NCBI RefSeq assembly: GCF_023913755.1
Contig: NZ_JAMXBJ010000048.1
Span: 62,001-126,000 of the forward strand
Direction: 5' to 3'
DNA from: Pseudarthrobacter cellobiosi
Lineage (GTDB): Bacteria; Actinomycetota; Actinomycetes; Actinomycetales; Micrococcaceae
Length of the DNA stretch: 64,000 nt
Part shown: one piece after another, positions 30,373 to 39,824 of the stretch
How positions within the stretch are numbered: position 1 is the first letter of the stretch
Layout: each line of letters opens with the position of its first letter
Notes under the pieces: generated by a model
Seen by the model: only the letters and a program-made list of their open reading frames with translations
What the model was told of the DNA's origin: nothing
The model's database searches: none
Position numbers and translations under genes: made by a program

Positions 30373-30755
30373 TAGAGGAACACTGGCCGGCAGTCCGTTA
30401 CGACTTCCGGACGAGGTTCCAGCTCAGCGCCGACGAAATGGGCTTGAGCTACAGCTACGAGGAAGCGGCGGACCTAATTGAGGGTCTGACCCAGGAACTT
30501 GATTCGCACCTCACGGCGTCAATCCTTGGTTGGAAGTACGCGGCCAGCAGGCAGGAAATCTATGCGGCCGGCACGTTCGCCCGCGTGGTGAACGCGACCC
30601 GCGGCAAGGGTGACAAGCCCATTCAGATTGATCTGCCGTGGGACACCGCGCCCAAGGCCGCGGATGTCACGCCTGAAGAACGACAGGCCCTGACCAAGCA
30701 GCTGAGGGCAATGAGCGCCTTCGGGCAATTACGAACGGAGACGCCCGATGGCTGA
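29947..30755 (+). CDS. Tail assembly chaperone G-T fusion via -1 frameshift
   Basis: The product joins 29947-30351 and 30351-30755 (269 residues). After GTG-GGA-AAA the ribosome slips back one base and reads ATC CGG TCC TTC, so the sequence continues SVGKIRSFLELVEEHWPAV. The T part (SYSYEEAADLIEGLTQELDS, ILGWKYAASRQEIYAA) overlaps the tape measure start by 8 bp. The 30306 frame alone lacks a sensible start, which supports the fusion. Confidence 0.85.
30345..30380 (+). promoter_or_regulatory. -1 programmed frameshift site
   Basis: The slippery heptamer GGGAAAA spans 30345-30351. Eight bases downstream TTCCTC (30360-30365) can pair with GAGGAA (30375-30380), a small 6-bp hairpin that may stimulate slippage. 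The zero-frame stop TAG is at 30370-30372. Confidence 0.85.
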
Positions 30756-33339
30756 TGAAGTCGGTTCCGGCCAGGTAGCGATCGAGCCAGTATTCACAGG
30801 CTTCCGCAGCAAGGTCTCCAACGAGGTTGAAACGTCCGGCCGCGAAGGCGGTCGGACGTTTGGCCAGGCTTTCCGGGGCGCCCTCGTAGGCCTCGGCACC
30901 CTGATCGGACTCGATAAGCTCAAGGACAGCTTCCTGGAGGGCGTCCAGGGGGCAGGAAATCTTGAGCAGTCCATTGGTGGCGTCCAAGCCGTATTCAAGG
31001 ACGCCTCAGCCACGGTGTTCGGCTACGCAGCGAACGCAAAAACGGCCCTCGGCCTGACCAAAAACGAGTATCAGGAACTCGGCACCGTCATTGGGTCCCA
31101 GCTGAAAAACGGCGGCATCGCCATGGACCAGCTGGCACCGAAAACGAACGAGCTGATCACCCTGGGTGGCGATCTTTCCGCCCAGTTCGGCGGCTCGACG
31201 AAGGATGCCGTTGACTCCCTCTCGAGCGCGCTCAAGGGCGAACGTGACCCCATCGAGAAGTACGGCGTCAGCCTGAACCAGGCGAAGATCGATGCTGAAG
31301 CGGCTGCGCTGGGCTTCTCCAAAGTGGGCGGCAGCTTCGATACTCAGGCGCAGCAGGCCGCAACCCTGTCGCTGATCATGAAGCAGACCGCTGACGCCCA
31401 GGGCGCAGCAGCCCGCGAGACCACCAGCTTCAACTCCCGCCAGGCAACCTTCAACGCCATCGTCAAAGAAGGCAAGGCAGCAGTAGCTGGCGCTTTCCTG
31501 CCGGCGCTCTCATCGCTCTACGGCTTCATGAACGACCGGCTGCCCGCCGCGTTCGCTAAGTCCGAGGAGCGAGCGAAGGTCTTTGCTACCACTCTCACGG
31601 CCTTCCTGGCACGGCTCTCCGCATTCCAGGCCGGGATAGCGTCCGGAGCGCTGACGCCGGATCTCGTCAAGGCTCTCGGTCTCGACCCGTCCAACGGACT
31701 TGGCAAGTTCCTCGGCGAAGCAATTGGCGGCATCCGTGCCTTCCAGGCAGCCTTCTCCGCGGCCGACGGCGATATCACCTCGTCCGGGTTCGCTGGCTTC
31801 ATGGAGCGCTTCGGATACGGCACCCGCGTTGCACTGGACGAAGCCAGAGGAGGCTTCCTCGCCTTCAAAGCGGCCTTCGTAGCCGCCGATGGCGATATCA
31901 CTTCCTCCGGCTTCCCCGGCTTCATGGAAGAAGTCGGCTACCGCGTGCGGCTGGCCTATGACGCCATCAAACAAGCCATCAGCACCGGCGACTTCTCGCA
32001 GCTCGGCAATGTGTGGGAGGCCTTCCTAGCCGTAGCCCGGCCAGCTGGCCCGATCCTCGTTGAGGTCGGCAAAGCCGTCGGCGACATGTCCACGGAAATC
32101 GGCAAAATGATCGCCGGAGCACTCCCGCTCCTGAAACCGCTCCTCGAGGGCGCAGCGAACGTGATGCAGTTCCTCGCCGACAACACCGGCATCCTGACAG
32201 CAGCGATCATTGCGCTCGCGGCCGGCATGGTGATTTGGCGCCTTGCTCAGATCGCCGGGAACATCGCCGCACTGGCGGCCGTCCCCGTGGCAGCAGCTCA
32301 GGCGGCGTCGAACTTCGCGCTCGCCGCTGCGATCCGTGGTCAGACTGCCGCGACGGTGGCGGACACTGTGGCTACTGGTGCGGGCACAGGTTCGCGTCTC
32401 GCGGCCATCGGGTCCATGGTGGCTACCGGCGCCGCCATGGTGGCCGCTAAGGCTGCCCAGCTCGCAGGGGCCGCCGCCACTGGTATTGCTACGGCGGGAC
32501 AGTGGGCCTGGAACGCAGCAATGAGCGCCAACCCCATTGCTCTCGTAATCCTGGCGATAGTGGCACTGGTCGCTGGCCTGATCTGGTTCTTCACCCAGAC
32601 GGAGCTGGGTCGGCAGATATTCCAATCGGTGTTTTCGTTCATCCAGGACACCGTGAACAACGTGATCCGCTGGTTTACCGGAACCTTGGTTCCAACCTTC
32701 CAACGGGTCTGGGCCAGCATCCAGGAGGGGCTTGGCCGGGTCGGAAGCTTCTTCTCCGACACCTGGTCAAACGTGGTCAGCGGAATCGGTGGATTTATCG
32801 GCAATATCCTCGGATTCTTCCGTGATTTGCCCGGAAATATCATGTCAACCCTTGGAAATCTGGGCTCATTACTGCTGAATGCGGGACAGGCCCTAATCCA
32901 GGGATTCATCGACGGAATTTCCGGCATGGTTGGCGCCATAGGTGACGCGGTGGGTGGCGTGCTGGACTTCGCGAAGTCGTTCTTCCCGCACTCGCCAGCC
33001 AAGCGCGGTCCATTCAGCGGCAAGGGCTACACCTCGTTTTCGGGGCAGGCGCTCGCCAAGGACTTCGCGGGCGGCATCGATTCGGAGCAGCGCGCGGTGG
33101 CAGCAGCAGCACAGCGGCTGATGTCCAGTGCGTCGCTCAGCGTCAATGGCGGTCAGGGGTCCAGTGCGACGGGGGCCGGCAGGGATGCTGGAGCGGCCGC
33201 GGCCGCCGGAGCGGGCACCCTGGTGCAGTTCAACGGACCGGTGTACGGCAATCCGGACCACATCGTTGACGCGATGGATGCCAAGAAGCGGCGGGCCTCT
33301 ACCCGCAGCAACCTCAAATTGATCACAGCTGGAGGGTAA
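30748..33339 (+). CDS. Tape measure protein
   Basis: This 863-residue protein is the largest in the prophage and sits directly after the chaperones. It is Ala/Gly-rich with long helical stretches and hydrophobic segments (MVIWRLAQIAGNIAALAAVP; NPIALVILAIVALVAGLIWF near residue 595). Two tandem 41-residue copies occur at about 331-410 (AADGDITSSGFAGFMERFGY and AADGDITSSGFPGFMEEVGY). At 0.15 nm per residue the tail would be about 130 nm; that is an estimate from length only. Confidence 0.93.
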   Translation: MADEVGSGQVAIEPVFTGFRSKVSNEVETSGREGGRTFGQAFRGALVGLGTLIGLDKLKDSFLEGVQGAGNLEQSIGGVQAVFKDASATVFGYAANAKTALGLTKNEYQELGTVIGSQLKNGGIAMDQLAPKTNELITLGGDLSAQFGGSTKDAVDSLSSALKGERDPIEKYGVSLNQAKIDAEAAALGFSKVGGSFDTQAQQAATLSLIMKQTADAQGAAARETTSFNSRQATFNAIVKEGKAAVAGAFLPALSSLYGFMNDRLPAAFAKSEERAKVFATTLTAFLARLSAFQAGIASGALTPDLVKALGLDPSNGLGKFLGEAIGGIRAFQAAFSAADGDITSSGFAGFMERFGYGTRVALDEARGGFLAFKAAFVAADGDITSSGFPGFMEEVGYRVRLAYDAIKQAISTGDFSQLGNVWEAFLAVARPAGPILVEVGKAVGDMSTEIGKMIAGALPLLKPLLEGAANVMQFLADNTGILTAAIIALAAGMVIWRLAQIAGNIAALAAVPVAAAQAASNFALAAAIRGQTAATVADTVATGAGTGSRLAAIGSMVATGAAMVAAKAAQLAGAAATGIATAGQWAWNAAMSANPIALVILAIVALVAGLIWFFTQTELGRQIFQSVFSFIQDTVNNVIRWFTGTLVPTFQRVWASIQEGLGRVGSFFSDTWSNVVSGIGGFIGNILGFFRDLPGNIMSTLGNLGSLLLNAGQALIQGFIDGISGMVGAIGDAVGGVLDFAKSFFPHSPAKRGPFSGKGYTSFSGQALAKDFAGGIDSEQRAVAAAAQRLMSSASLSVNGGQGSSATGAGRDAGAAAAAGAGTLVQFNGPVYGNPDHIVDAMDAKKRRASTRSNLKLITAGG

Positions 33340-33341
33340 CC

Positions 33342-34310
33342 GTGGCAGGTATCGCCTATGCAGTTCCGGCGCCGTCGGCTCCGGTCCCGGCCGCTTTATG
33401 GGTCAAGACCGGTATGACGTGGACCGGGCATGACGGCACCGTTTGGGACCTCACGGACCCGAATGGTGGCGTCTGCCTGCTGCGCGACGGCGTCGAGGGC
33501 TTGCATCACCCGAAGTTCACTCAGTGGGTCCGGAAGGGCCCGGCTGTTCCTGGGCAGGTGTTCACGGGCGCGATCGCGGAGGAGCGGAACGTCGTTCTGC
33601 CGTTGGCCGTGTTCGAGGACGCCAGTTCCAAGGCGTGGATTGAGCATGACCGGAGGTTCTGGAAGTCGATGCATCCGCGCCGCCAGGGGACCCTCACAGT
33701 CAGCCCTGGCGGCACGGGCGCCAAGCGGTCCATCAAGCTCCGTTACATCCCGGAGGATCACGCGTACGACACGGACCCGGCGACGCGTCGCTGGGCCGCC
33801 TACGTGGCTCTCCTGGTCGCTGACCAGCCGTTCTGGACGGGCACCACAGTACGGGCCGCGTGGGGAGCTGGTGGGGCTCAGGAGTTCTACGAGACCGTGG
33901 GCCCGCAGCTGGTGAACATCATGACCGGCCACACTATGGCCAACGCTGCGGTATCGAACGACGGCGACGAGGACGCCTGGCCGGTGTGGACAGTCATTGG
34001 CCCGTCCACCGCAGCCCATGCGGGCGTGGGTGCCGACGTCGTCGAAGTCCCGTTCGTGGTGGCGGCTGGCAAGGCGGTCGTCATCGACACGGACCCCCGG
34101 GTGCGTACCGCGCTTGAATGTGACTACACCCCGGCGACGGGGAACACTCCGGCCTTGTTTACGAACCCTGTTGATCGCACCGCGGATCTTACGGGCGCTG
34201 TGAACTGGGCAAGGATCCCGGCAGGCCAGACGTCCCCGGTCAACATCAGCATCACCGGAGGCGGGGCAATGCTGGTCGAACTGACGCCCCTGTATTGGAG
34301 GGCCTGGTGA
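33342..34310 (+). CDS. Distal tail / minor tail protein
   Basis: The 322-residue protein (GTG start) has an N-terminal beta part (TWTGHDGTVWDLTDPNGGVC, VFTGAIAEERNVVLPLAVFE) like siphovirus Dit-type proteins that join tube and tip, and a C-terminal beta domain (TVIGPSTAAHAGVGADVVEV) of carbohydrate-binding type. It directly follows the tape measure, as expected. Confidence 0.75.
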   Translation: MAGIAYAVPAPSAPVPAALWVKTGMTWTGHDGTVWDLTDPNGGVCLLRDGVEGLHHPKFTQWVRKGPAVPGQVFTGAIAEERNVVLPLAVFEDASSKAWIEHDRRFWKSMHPRRQGTLTVSPGGTGAKRSIKLRYIPEDHAYDTDPATRRWAAYVALLVADQPFWTGTTVRAAWGAGGAQEFYETVGPQLVNIMTGHTMANAAVSNDGDEDAWPVWTVIGPSTAAHAGVGADVVEVPFVVAAGKAVVIDTDPRVRTALECDYTPATGNTPALFTNPVDRTADLTGAVNWARIPAGQTSPVNISITGGGAMLVELTPLYWRAW

Positions 34311-35434
34311 CAGACGAAGAATCACCGTTCGTCATCACCCTCTACGACAAGGACTTCGTCCGGCAGGGCTGGCTCGGGGATCCCGAATCAGTGGTGGCTG
34401 TTCCGGTCCATAACGGTATCGGCGACGCTTCCATCACCGTAGGTTCCGGTAACGCGAAGCTGCCGCTGCTTATGGAGCGCGGCGCCCGGGTCACCATCGA
34501 GTACCAGGGCGAGTACCTGATCGGCGGCAAGGTCCGCGCCAAGAAGGGCCAGGGCCCGTCCCTGAACGGGTCGATGACGTTCACCGTTGTAGACGATTTC
34601 CGGCTCTTCCATCGCATCAGCGGCTGGCCGGTCCCCACCGCAGCACTCAACGCCCAGACCAGCGAATACCACACCCTCAGCGGCCCAGCGGAGACCGTGG
34701 TCAAGGCGGCCGTTACGGCCAACGCGATCAATCGCCTGGGCGAACCTGTCACCGTCGGCCCGGACCTGGGCCGCGGCGACAACATCACCACAGCCTTCCG
34801 CTTCCACCCCCTCGCTGACCGGTTGTTTCCCGCCGTCGACACCGCCGGGATCGGCGTCACCGTCCGCCAGCAAGGCTCCGGCCTCATAGTGGACTGCTAC
34901 ACACCGCAACTGCACCCCCGCACCCTCACAGAAGCCGGCGGCGTAGTCACCGAATGGGAGTGGGACCAGGCCGAAGCCGAAGCCACCGACGTCATCGTCG
35001 GCGGCCAAGGCGAAGGAACCCTCCGAACCTTCGTCGGCTACACAGACCCGGCGCTCGCCGAAGCGATTGGCGAGCGGATCGAAGTGTTCCGCGACGCCAG
35101 GGATTCCGGCGTCGGCGACGTTTACGGGGAGCGCGCGGCCGAGACGTTCGCGGAGACCGCCCAGAAGTCGGGCCTGTCCGTGAAGCTCTCCGAGACATCC
35201 GTCTTCCGATACGGCGGCCCGGGCGGTGTGCGCGTGGGTGATCGGGTGAGCCTCGAAGTTGGGGCGGGCCTGACCATCACGGACACGCTGCGTTCGGTGG
35301 CGATCTCCTGGACGCGGAGTAACGGCCTCGAGGTGGTGCCGGCTATCGGCGAGATCAGCGACAACACAGACCAGGAACTAGCCCAGGCGATAGCCACCGT
35401 CGCGGCGGGCGTCCGAGACCTCCGAAGGAAGTAA
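34307..35434 (+). CDS. Tail-hub/minor tail protein (Gp37-like)
   Basis: The 375-residue protein starts at GTG 34307, overlapping the previous stop (GTGA). It has YDKDFVRQGWLGDPESVVAV, RGARVTIEYQGEYLIGGKVR, and a C-terminal part (GLTITDTLRSVAISWTRSNG) resembling siphovirus ReqiPepy6 Gp37-type tail-hub proteins. It probably sits at the tail tip. Confidence 0.7.
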   Translation: MTDEESPFVITLYDKDFVRQGWLGDPESVVAVPVHNGIGDASITVGSGNAKLPLLMERGARVTIEYQGEYLIGGKVRAKKGQGPSLNGSMTFTVVDDFRLFHRISGWPVPTAALNAQTSEYHTLSGPAETVVKAAVTANAINRLGEPVTVGPDLGRGDNITTAFRFHPLADRLFPAVDTAGIGVTVRQQGSGLIVDCYTPQLHPRTLTEAGGVVTEWEWDQAEAEATDVIVGGQGEGTLRTFVGYTDPALAEAIGERIEVFRDARDSGVGDVYGERAAETFAETAQKSGLSVKLSETSVFRYGGPGGVRVGDRVSLEVGAGLTITDTLRSVAISWTRSNGLEVVPAIGEISDNTDQELAQAIATVAAGVRDLRRK

Positions 35435-35437
35435 CCA

Positions 35438-36409
35438 GTGTCCATTCTCAGCACGTTCTACGACACGAGCGCGGGCACGCCCGCTTCCCTCGTCACTGAG
35501 GTCAAGTGGGCGAAGGCCCACCCGCACATCGGCTCGTCCGAGTACGGCGTCGACGGCCCGGGAGATTTCAAGGTCACCGCCCATCCGTCCACGCCGTACG
35601 CGGTGAATGTCGCCGGCGGCAAAGCTTGGGGCCACGGTGTGCTGGACGAGTCCCCCGGCGTTGTGACGGTTGTGTGCGACGCTCCTGCCGCGGGGGTGAC
35701 CCGGTGGGACCTGATCACCGTCCGGCGTGACTGGACTCCCTTGGCGGGCGGCCCGACGTCGGTCACGAAGGTTGCCGGTGGATCGGCGAAGGAGATCCCG
35801 GCCGCACGCGAGAACACTCCCGGCACCTTGGATGATCAGCCGCTGTACCTGGTCAAGTGGGTGGGCGGCCAGACCCAGCCTCAAGACTTGGTGGATCTCC
35901 GCGTGTGGGCCGGAAACGGCGGCATGTTGGCCAAGGATGACCTGGTCCGAACATACCTGACGCGGATCGGCACTGAGGTGAACATCAACGGAGCGATCTG
36001 GCGCCTGGTCATCGGAGCGAGTGACACCGTGGCGTGGGTAAAGGCCTCCGATATCGGCAAAATACCCCTTTTCGGGGTCGGTAATTCGCTGGTAGGCGGG
36101 GCGCCTGCGGCAGGGGTCCAGTTCTTGGTGCAGGCCGGAACGCTGGTCGCCAATGCGGACAACAGTGGGTACGCCAGGGTCACCTTCCCCAATCCATTCC
36201 CTAACGGGGTGCTCTACGCCAATGCGGAAAACGGGGACAGCTCCATCGATCAGGCGATAGGGAAGACCATTTCAATGGCAATGGCTGGCGCTCCGCACTG
36301 GCCCCAGCCGATCTCCACCAGCAGCTTCGTCTACACGGTGCAGGGCGACAACGGGACAAGGCTACCCGGCCAGCTACACCGCGCCAATTGGATAGCGATC
36401 GGGTGGTAA
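35438..36409 (+). CDS. Minor tail protein
   Basis: The 323-residue protein is beta-rich: GDFKVTAHPSTPYAVNVAGG, KAWGHGVLDESPGVVTVVCD, RWDLITVRRDWTPLAGGPTS resemble baseplate upper proteins that receive side fibres. The C-terminal half (SLVGGAPAAGVQFLVQAGTL, ARVTFPNPFPNGVLYANAEN) looks like a fibre head or H-type receptor domain. It lies 3 bp after the hub gene. Confidence 0.75.
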   Translation: MSILSTFYDTSAGTPASLVTEVKWAKAHPHIGSSEYGVDGPGDFKVTAHPSTPYAVNVAGGKAWGHGVLDESPGVVTVVCDAPAAGVTRWDLITVRRDWTPLAGGPTSVTKVAGGSAKEIPAARENTPGTLDDQPLYLVKWVGGQTQPQDLVDLRVWAGNGGMLAKDDLVRTYLTRIGTEVNINGAIWRLVIGASDTVAWVKASDIGKIPLFGVGNSLVGGAPAAGVQFLVQAGTLVANADNSGYARVTFPNPFPNGVLYANAENGDSSIDQAIGKTISMAMAGAPHWPQPISTSSFVYTVQGDNGTRLPGQLHRANWIAIGW

Positions 36410-36442
36410 CCGCCAGACAGCCCACGAGGGAGGACTAGACGT

Positions 36443-36751
36443 GTGGATGCTGGAGTTATCACCGCCACAACAGGATTTATTGGGGCGGTCGTGGCGCTGC
36501 TCGGCGCGCTCGGTGGGGGCATGGCGTTCCTCATCCGGCGGGCTGACAAGAAGCGCGAGACGGGGGAAGCCATGATGGTGGACCACTTCAAGGAGCAGCT
36601 GCGGAAATCCGAGCAGAAGAACCGCTGGCTGAATTTGGCGTTGGAGATCAAAACGGCCGACGGTAACGCCTGGCGCGAGCAGCTGCTCCGGCACGACATC
36701 GAACCCGAGCCGGATAAGTGGACGGCCATCCCTAAGTTGGAGGACGTATGA
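36443..36751 (+). CDS. Small single-pass membrane protein
   Basis: The 102-residue protein (GTG start; GGGAGG upstream) has one N-terminal transmembrane segment (GFIGAVVALLGALGGGMAFL) followed by a basic helix (RRADKKRETGEAMM) and a coiled stretch. The shape matches small phage membrane proteins of unknown role; a lysis helper is possible. Its stop overlaps the next ATG. Confidence 0.6.
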   Translation: MDAGVITATTGFIGAVVALLGALGGGMAFLIRRADKKRETGEAMMVDHFKEQLRKSEQKNRWLNLALEIKTADGNAWREQLLRHDIEPEPDKWTAIPKLEDV

Positions 36752-37611
36752 GCGAGGAACTGGAGCAGCAAACGGCTGATCTTGAGCAGAAAGTGACAGA
36801 GGCCAGGGTGCGGGATCAGCGGCAGAAATGGTGGCTGTTCGGCCTGGCGATGCTGCTGGCCATCTCGGTGGCGATCATTGTGCCGCTGCTAAACATTGCT
36901 CTGCATCAGGTGGACGTATCTGGGGCGCAGGTCGTCACGGAGCAGGCCGAGAAGAAGGATCTGGCGAAGGAGGCGCAGAAGGCGCTATGCGGGACCAAGG
37001 ACACGGAGATATTCGACAAGGATCTCTGCGAGAAGCTGGCCACCGCGGCGCAGGAGCCGATACAACAGCCGGCGGAACCCCCGGTTGTGCTGGGCCCGTC
37101 TCGGGCTGAACTGGTGCAGGCCTTCCGCGCCTACTGCGCGGAGGGACCCAACTGCCGTGGCGCTGACGGCGCCGAGCCGACGGCCGATGACATTGCCGCG
37201 GCGTTCGTGAAGTTCTGCTCTGACGGCCGCTGCACGGGCCCTGCGGGGAAGGACGGACAAGACGCCAAACCCTTGGCCCCCCAGTACGAGACGGTCCTGG
37301 CAGCAGTGACAGATTACTGCTCCGCGGGGGCCTGCGTAGGCGCGACCGGCCCCGCTCCCAGCTCTGAGATGGTCCTGGCCGCAGTGCAGACCGCATGCGC
37401 CAACGATGCCTGCCGTGGTCCGGCCGGCCCGGAAGGTCCCGGCGGCCCCAAGGGCGACCCAGGGCGCGGCATCGCTGACACGTTCTGCCAGGACAACGGT
37501 CTCTGGCGGATCACGTACACCGACGGCGAAATGGACGACGACGGCGGACACTGCCGCGCCAGCGCTACCCTTGGCGTCCCGCCGTCGAACATTCCCAGCC
37601 TGATCCTCTAA
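36748..37611 (+). CDS. Membrane-anchored collagen-like Cys-repeat protein
   Basis: The 287-residue protein has a coiled N-terminus (1-27), a transmembrane segment (WWLFGLAMLLAISVAIIVPL, about 28-52), then four extracytoplasmic modules at about 121-141, 150-167, 182-202 and 207-227. Each ends in C-x(3-5)-C-x-G-x-x-G (YCAEGPNCRG, FCSDGRCTG, YCSAGACVG, ACANDACRG) and the last runs into a collagen-like GPAGPEGPGGPKGDPG. The paired Cys suggest disulfides outside the membrane. Role unknown. Confidence 0.7.
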   Translation: MSEELEQQTADLEQKVTEARVRDQRQKWWLFGLAMLLAISVAIIVPLLNIALHQVDVSGAQVVTEQAEKKDLAKEAQKALCGTKDTEIFDKDLCEKLATAAQEPIQQPAEPPVVLGPSRAELVQAFRAYCAEGPNCRGADGAEPTADDIAAAFVKFCSDGRCTGPAGKDGQDAKPLAPQYETVLAAVTDYCSAGACVGATGPAPSSEMVLAAVQTACANDACRGPAGPEGPGGPKGDPGRGIADTFCQDNGLWRITYTDGEMDDDGGHCRASATLGVPPSNIPSLIL

Positions 37612-37627
37612 CAAAGCTCAACCCATC

Positions 37628-37655
37628 AAGGCCCCGCACACCGGGGCCATTTTTA
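37628..37655 (+). terminator. Intrinsic terminator after the tail/membrane genes
   Basis: The stem GGCCCCG (37630-37636) with CGGGGCC (37642-37648), 5-nt loop, is followed by ATTTTTA. It separates the tail operon from the endolysin gene. Confidence 0.8.
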
Positions 37656-37677
37656 TGCCCAGAAACAGGAGCGCAGC

Positions 37678-39516
37678 ATGGCCACCTATACCCATCCGCT
37701 TGACCCCGGCTTCACCATCACCCAGTTTTTTGCCACCTTCCCGGGCGGCTTCAACCCTGCCGGCGGACACACCGGAGAGGACGACGGTGTGGGAGTGGGA
37801 ACACCGGTGCGATCCCCCGGCGACGGCTGGATCGAGTTCGAGGGCTGGGCGCTGCCCGGCAACCCCTGGCTGCTGCTCCCCGATCAGGCAGGCATCGTCT
37901 GCGTAGTCAACTGCGGAGACGAAGAGCCCACTTTCATCAAGGGCCATATGAGCTCTACGATCGTCAGTCAGGGCCAGTGGGTGAAGCGCGGCGACATCCT
38001 GGGCTACAGCGGCGATACCCGCTCGCCCTCGGGGCTCAAGTTCGCCGCGCACCTGCACTGGGAGTGCATGCCGCCCCGATGGAATGTCAACAACGGCACC
38101 TACGGCCGCGTCGACCCCTACCGCTACGTCAAGGGCCACTACTCCGCCACGCCCGACGCCACCCAGCTCGAACCCACCCAGCCCAACCACCGCAAGAACG
38201 GCCCACAGGTCAGCTTCCAGCGCTCGCGGCCGGAGCTCGGCGGCCCGGAGACGATTGTGCGGGAGATCCTGCCGAACAACCTCGAGGTGTTCACCGGCTG
38301 GACCGAAGGCCAAGAGGTCACCCAGGCGGGAATCACTGACAACAGGTGGTACGTCGATGACATCGGCTACTCCTGGTTCGGCAACTTCCTCGTCCGTTCC
38401 ACTGACGGGCTCACTGATCTAACCCCGCGCCAGCAGCTACCGGCGAACGCCCGGCTCGCCGGTCCACTCGGCGCAAACATCCGCAGGGAAGCAGCTGCCG
38501 GCGCAGACATTGTCGACGCGGTCAGCGGAGGCCTGGCGCGCGTCGTCCTCGCCTATGTGCACGGCGAGCCTGTCACCGGCACGGATGGCGTGGCCAATGA
38601 CATCTGGTTCGTCCTCGACAAGGGCTTCGCGTGGTCCGGCGGTTTCGAGTCGCAGAGCGTCGTCGGCCTCGCTGACCTGACGATCGTCCCGCCCATGCCG
38701 GCACCGCCTGTCGAGGTCCCGGAGGTTCCGGCATTCGCGTTCCTCAACGGCATCGACGTCGCCCAGTACCAGGAGGCCGCGGCGCTGAACACTCTGGCGG
38801 TGGACTTCTACATCATCAAAGCCACCGAGGGCGGCGGACGATGGGAGGACAAGGCCTTGGCGTCCAACGTGGCCGAGGCTCGTCTGACGGGTCGCCCTGT
38901 GGGTTTCTACCACTACGCCCGGCCGCTGGCTGATATCGGCAACACGGCTCGCGCTGAGGCTGAGTCCTTCCTCGCCGCGATCCGGCCTCACCTGGTGGCG
39001 GGCGACCGTGTGTTCCTGGACTGGGAGGCCGAGAACCAGCACCGCACGGACTGGGCGCTGGAGTGGCTGGACATCGTCGCAGAAGCGACGCAGTCCACGC
39101 TGGCCATCTACCTCAACGCCGGCGCAATCAACGCGGGCGACTGGACCGCGGTGGAAGCCAAGTACCCGCTCTGGTATGCGGGCGGGAAGCACTACGACGA
39201 GCAGACCGGCTTCACCCCGCACACCGTCGAGCTCGCCCAGGTTGGATGGGCTGCCGGCGTCATCATGTGGCAGTACACCGCCAAGGGCCGCCTGAACGGC
39301 TACGACGGCGACCTGGACCTGAACGTCTGGTACGGCACGGTCCAGGACTGGCTCGACGGCGGCGCGAAAGCCCCGCTGCAGGAGCCGGCGCCGAACCCGC
39401 CAGTCGTCACTCCGCCGCCACCGGCCACGGACGACGAAGCGGACCTGCTAGGCCGCTTCACCGAGTTCCTCGGCAAGAAGTGGGTAACCGAGTTCCTCAA
39501 CCGAGAAAACAACTAG
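37678..39516 (+). CDS. Endolysin: M23 peptidase, SH3-like linker, GH25 muramidase
   Basis: The 612-residue protein has two catalytic domains. The M23 peptidase (about 1-155) has zinc-site residues His31, Asp35 and His127 in AAHLHWE. The middle (about 190-335) holds two SH3/cell-wall-binding-like repeats (DNRWYVDDIGYSWFGNF and NDIWFVLDKGFAWSGGF). The GH25 lysozyme (about 353-555) has LNGIDVAQYQ (Asp360) and FLDWE (Asp448, Glu450). It cleaves both peptide and glycan bonds of peptidoglycan at lysis. No signal peptide is seen, so export needs the holin. Confidence 0.93.
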   Translation: MATYTHPLDPGFTITQFFATFPGGFNPAGGHTGEDDGVGVGTPVRSPGDGWIEFEGWALPGNPWLLLPDQAGIVCVVNCGDEEPTFIKGHMSSTIVSQGQWVKRGDILGYSGDTRSPSGLKFAAHLHWECMPPRWNVNNGTYGRVDPYRYVKGHYSATPDATQLEPTQPNHRKNGPQVSFQRSRPELGGPETIVREILPNNLEVFTGWTEGQEVTQAGITDNRWYVDDIGYSWFGNFLVRSTDGLTDLTPRQQLPANARLAGPLGANIRREAAAGADIVDAVSGGLARVVLAYVHGEPVTGTDGVANDIWFVLDKGFAWSGGFESQSVVGLADLTIVPPMPAPPVEVPEVPAFAFLNGIDVAQYQEAAALNTLAVDFYIIKATEGGGRWEDKALASNVAEARLTGRPVGFYHYARPLADIGNTARAEAESFLAAIRPHLVAGDRVFLDWEAENQHRTDWALEWLDIVAEATQSTLAIYLNAGAINAGDWTAVEAKYPLWYAGGKHYDEQTGFTPHTVELAQVGWAAGVIMWQYTAKGRLNGYDGDLDLNVWYGTVQDWLDGGAKAPLQEPAPNPPVVTPPPPATDDEADLLGRFTEFLGKKWVTEFLNRENN

Positions 39517-39530
39517 AGAGGACCACCGCC

Positions 39531-39824
39531 ATGGGTAAATATGAAGCCCTGCCAGCCACCAGGGACACACCGTGGTGGGCGCTGCACGTCGATGCGCTCA
39601 ACCGCGCCTGGCGCACCCTGTACACCGGATTCGTCCTTGACGCCCTCGTGCTGATCGGCGGCGGGATCATGAACCTGCTGAGCGCCCACGAAGTGACCAC
39701 GGAGGCGTTCTGGATCGCATTCCTGATCCTGGTCACCAAGTCGTTCCTGACCGCGCTGGGCTCCTATCTGCTGCGGCTCAAGGTGACGCCGAGGAACGTT
39801 CCGAAAGAGGGCCAGCCCGGATGA
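39531..39824 (+). CDS. Holin
   Basis: The 97-residue protein from ATG 39531 (AGAGAGGA upstream) has two transmembrane helices (TLYTGFVLDALVLIGGGIMN and FWIAFLILVTKSFLTALGSY) and a charged C-terminus, right after the endolysin gene. The pair is a standard lysis cassette. Confidence 0.8.
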   Translation: MGKYEALPATRDTPWWALHVDALNRAWRTLYTGFVLDALVLIGGGIMNLLSAHEVTTEAFWIAFLILVTKSFLTALGSYLLRLKVTPRNVPKEGQPG

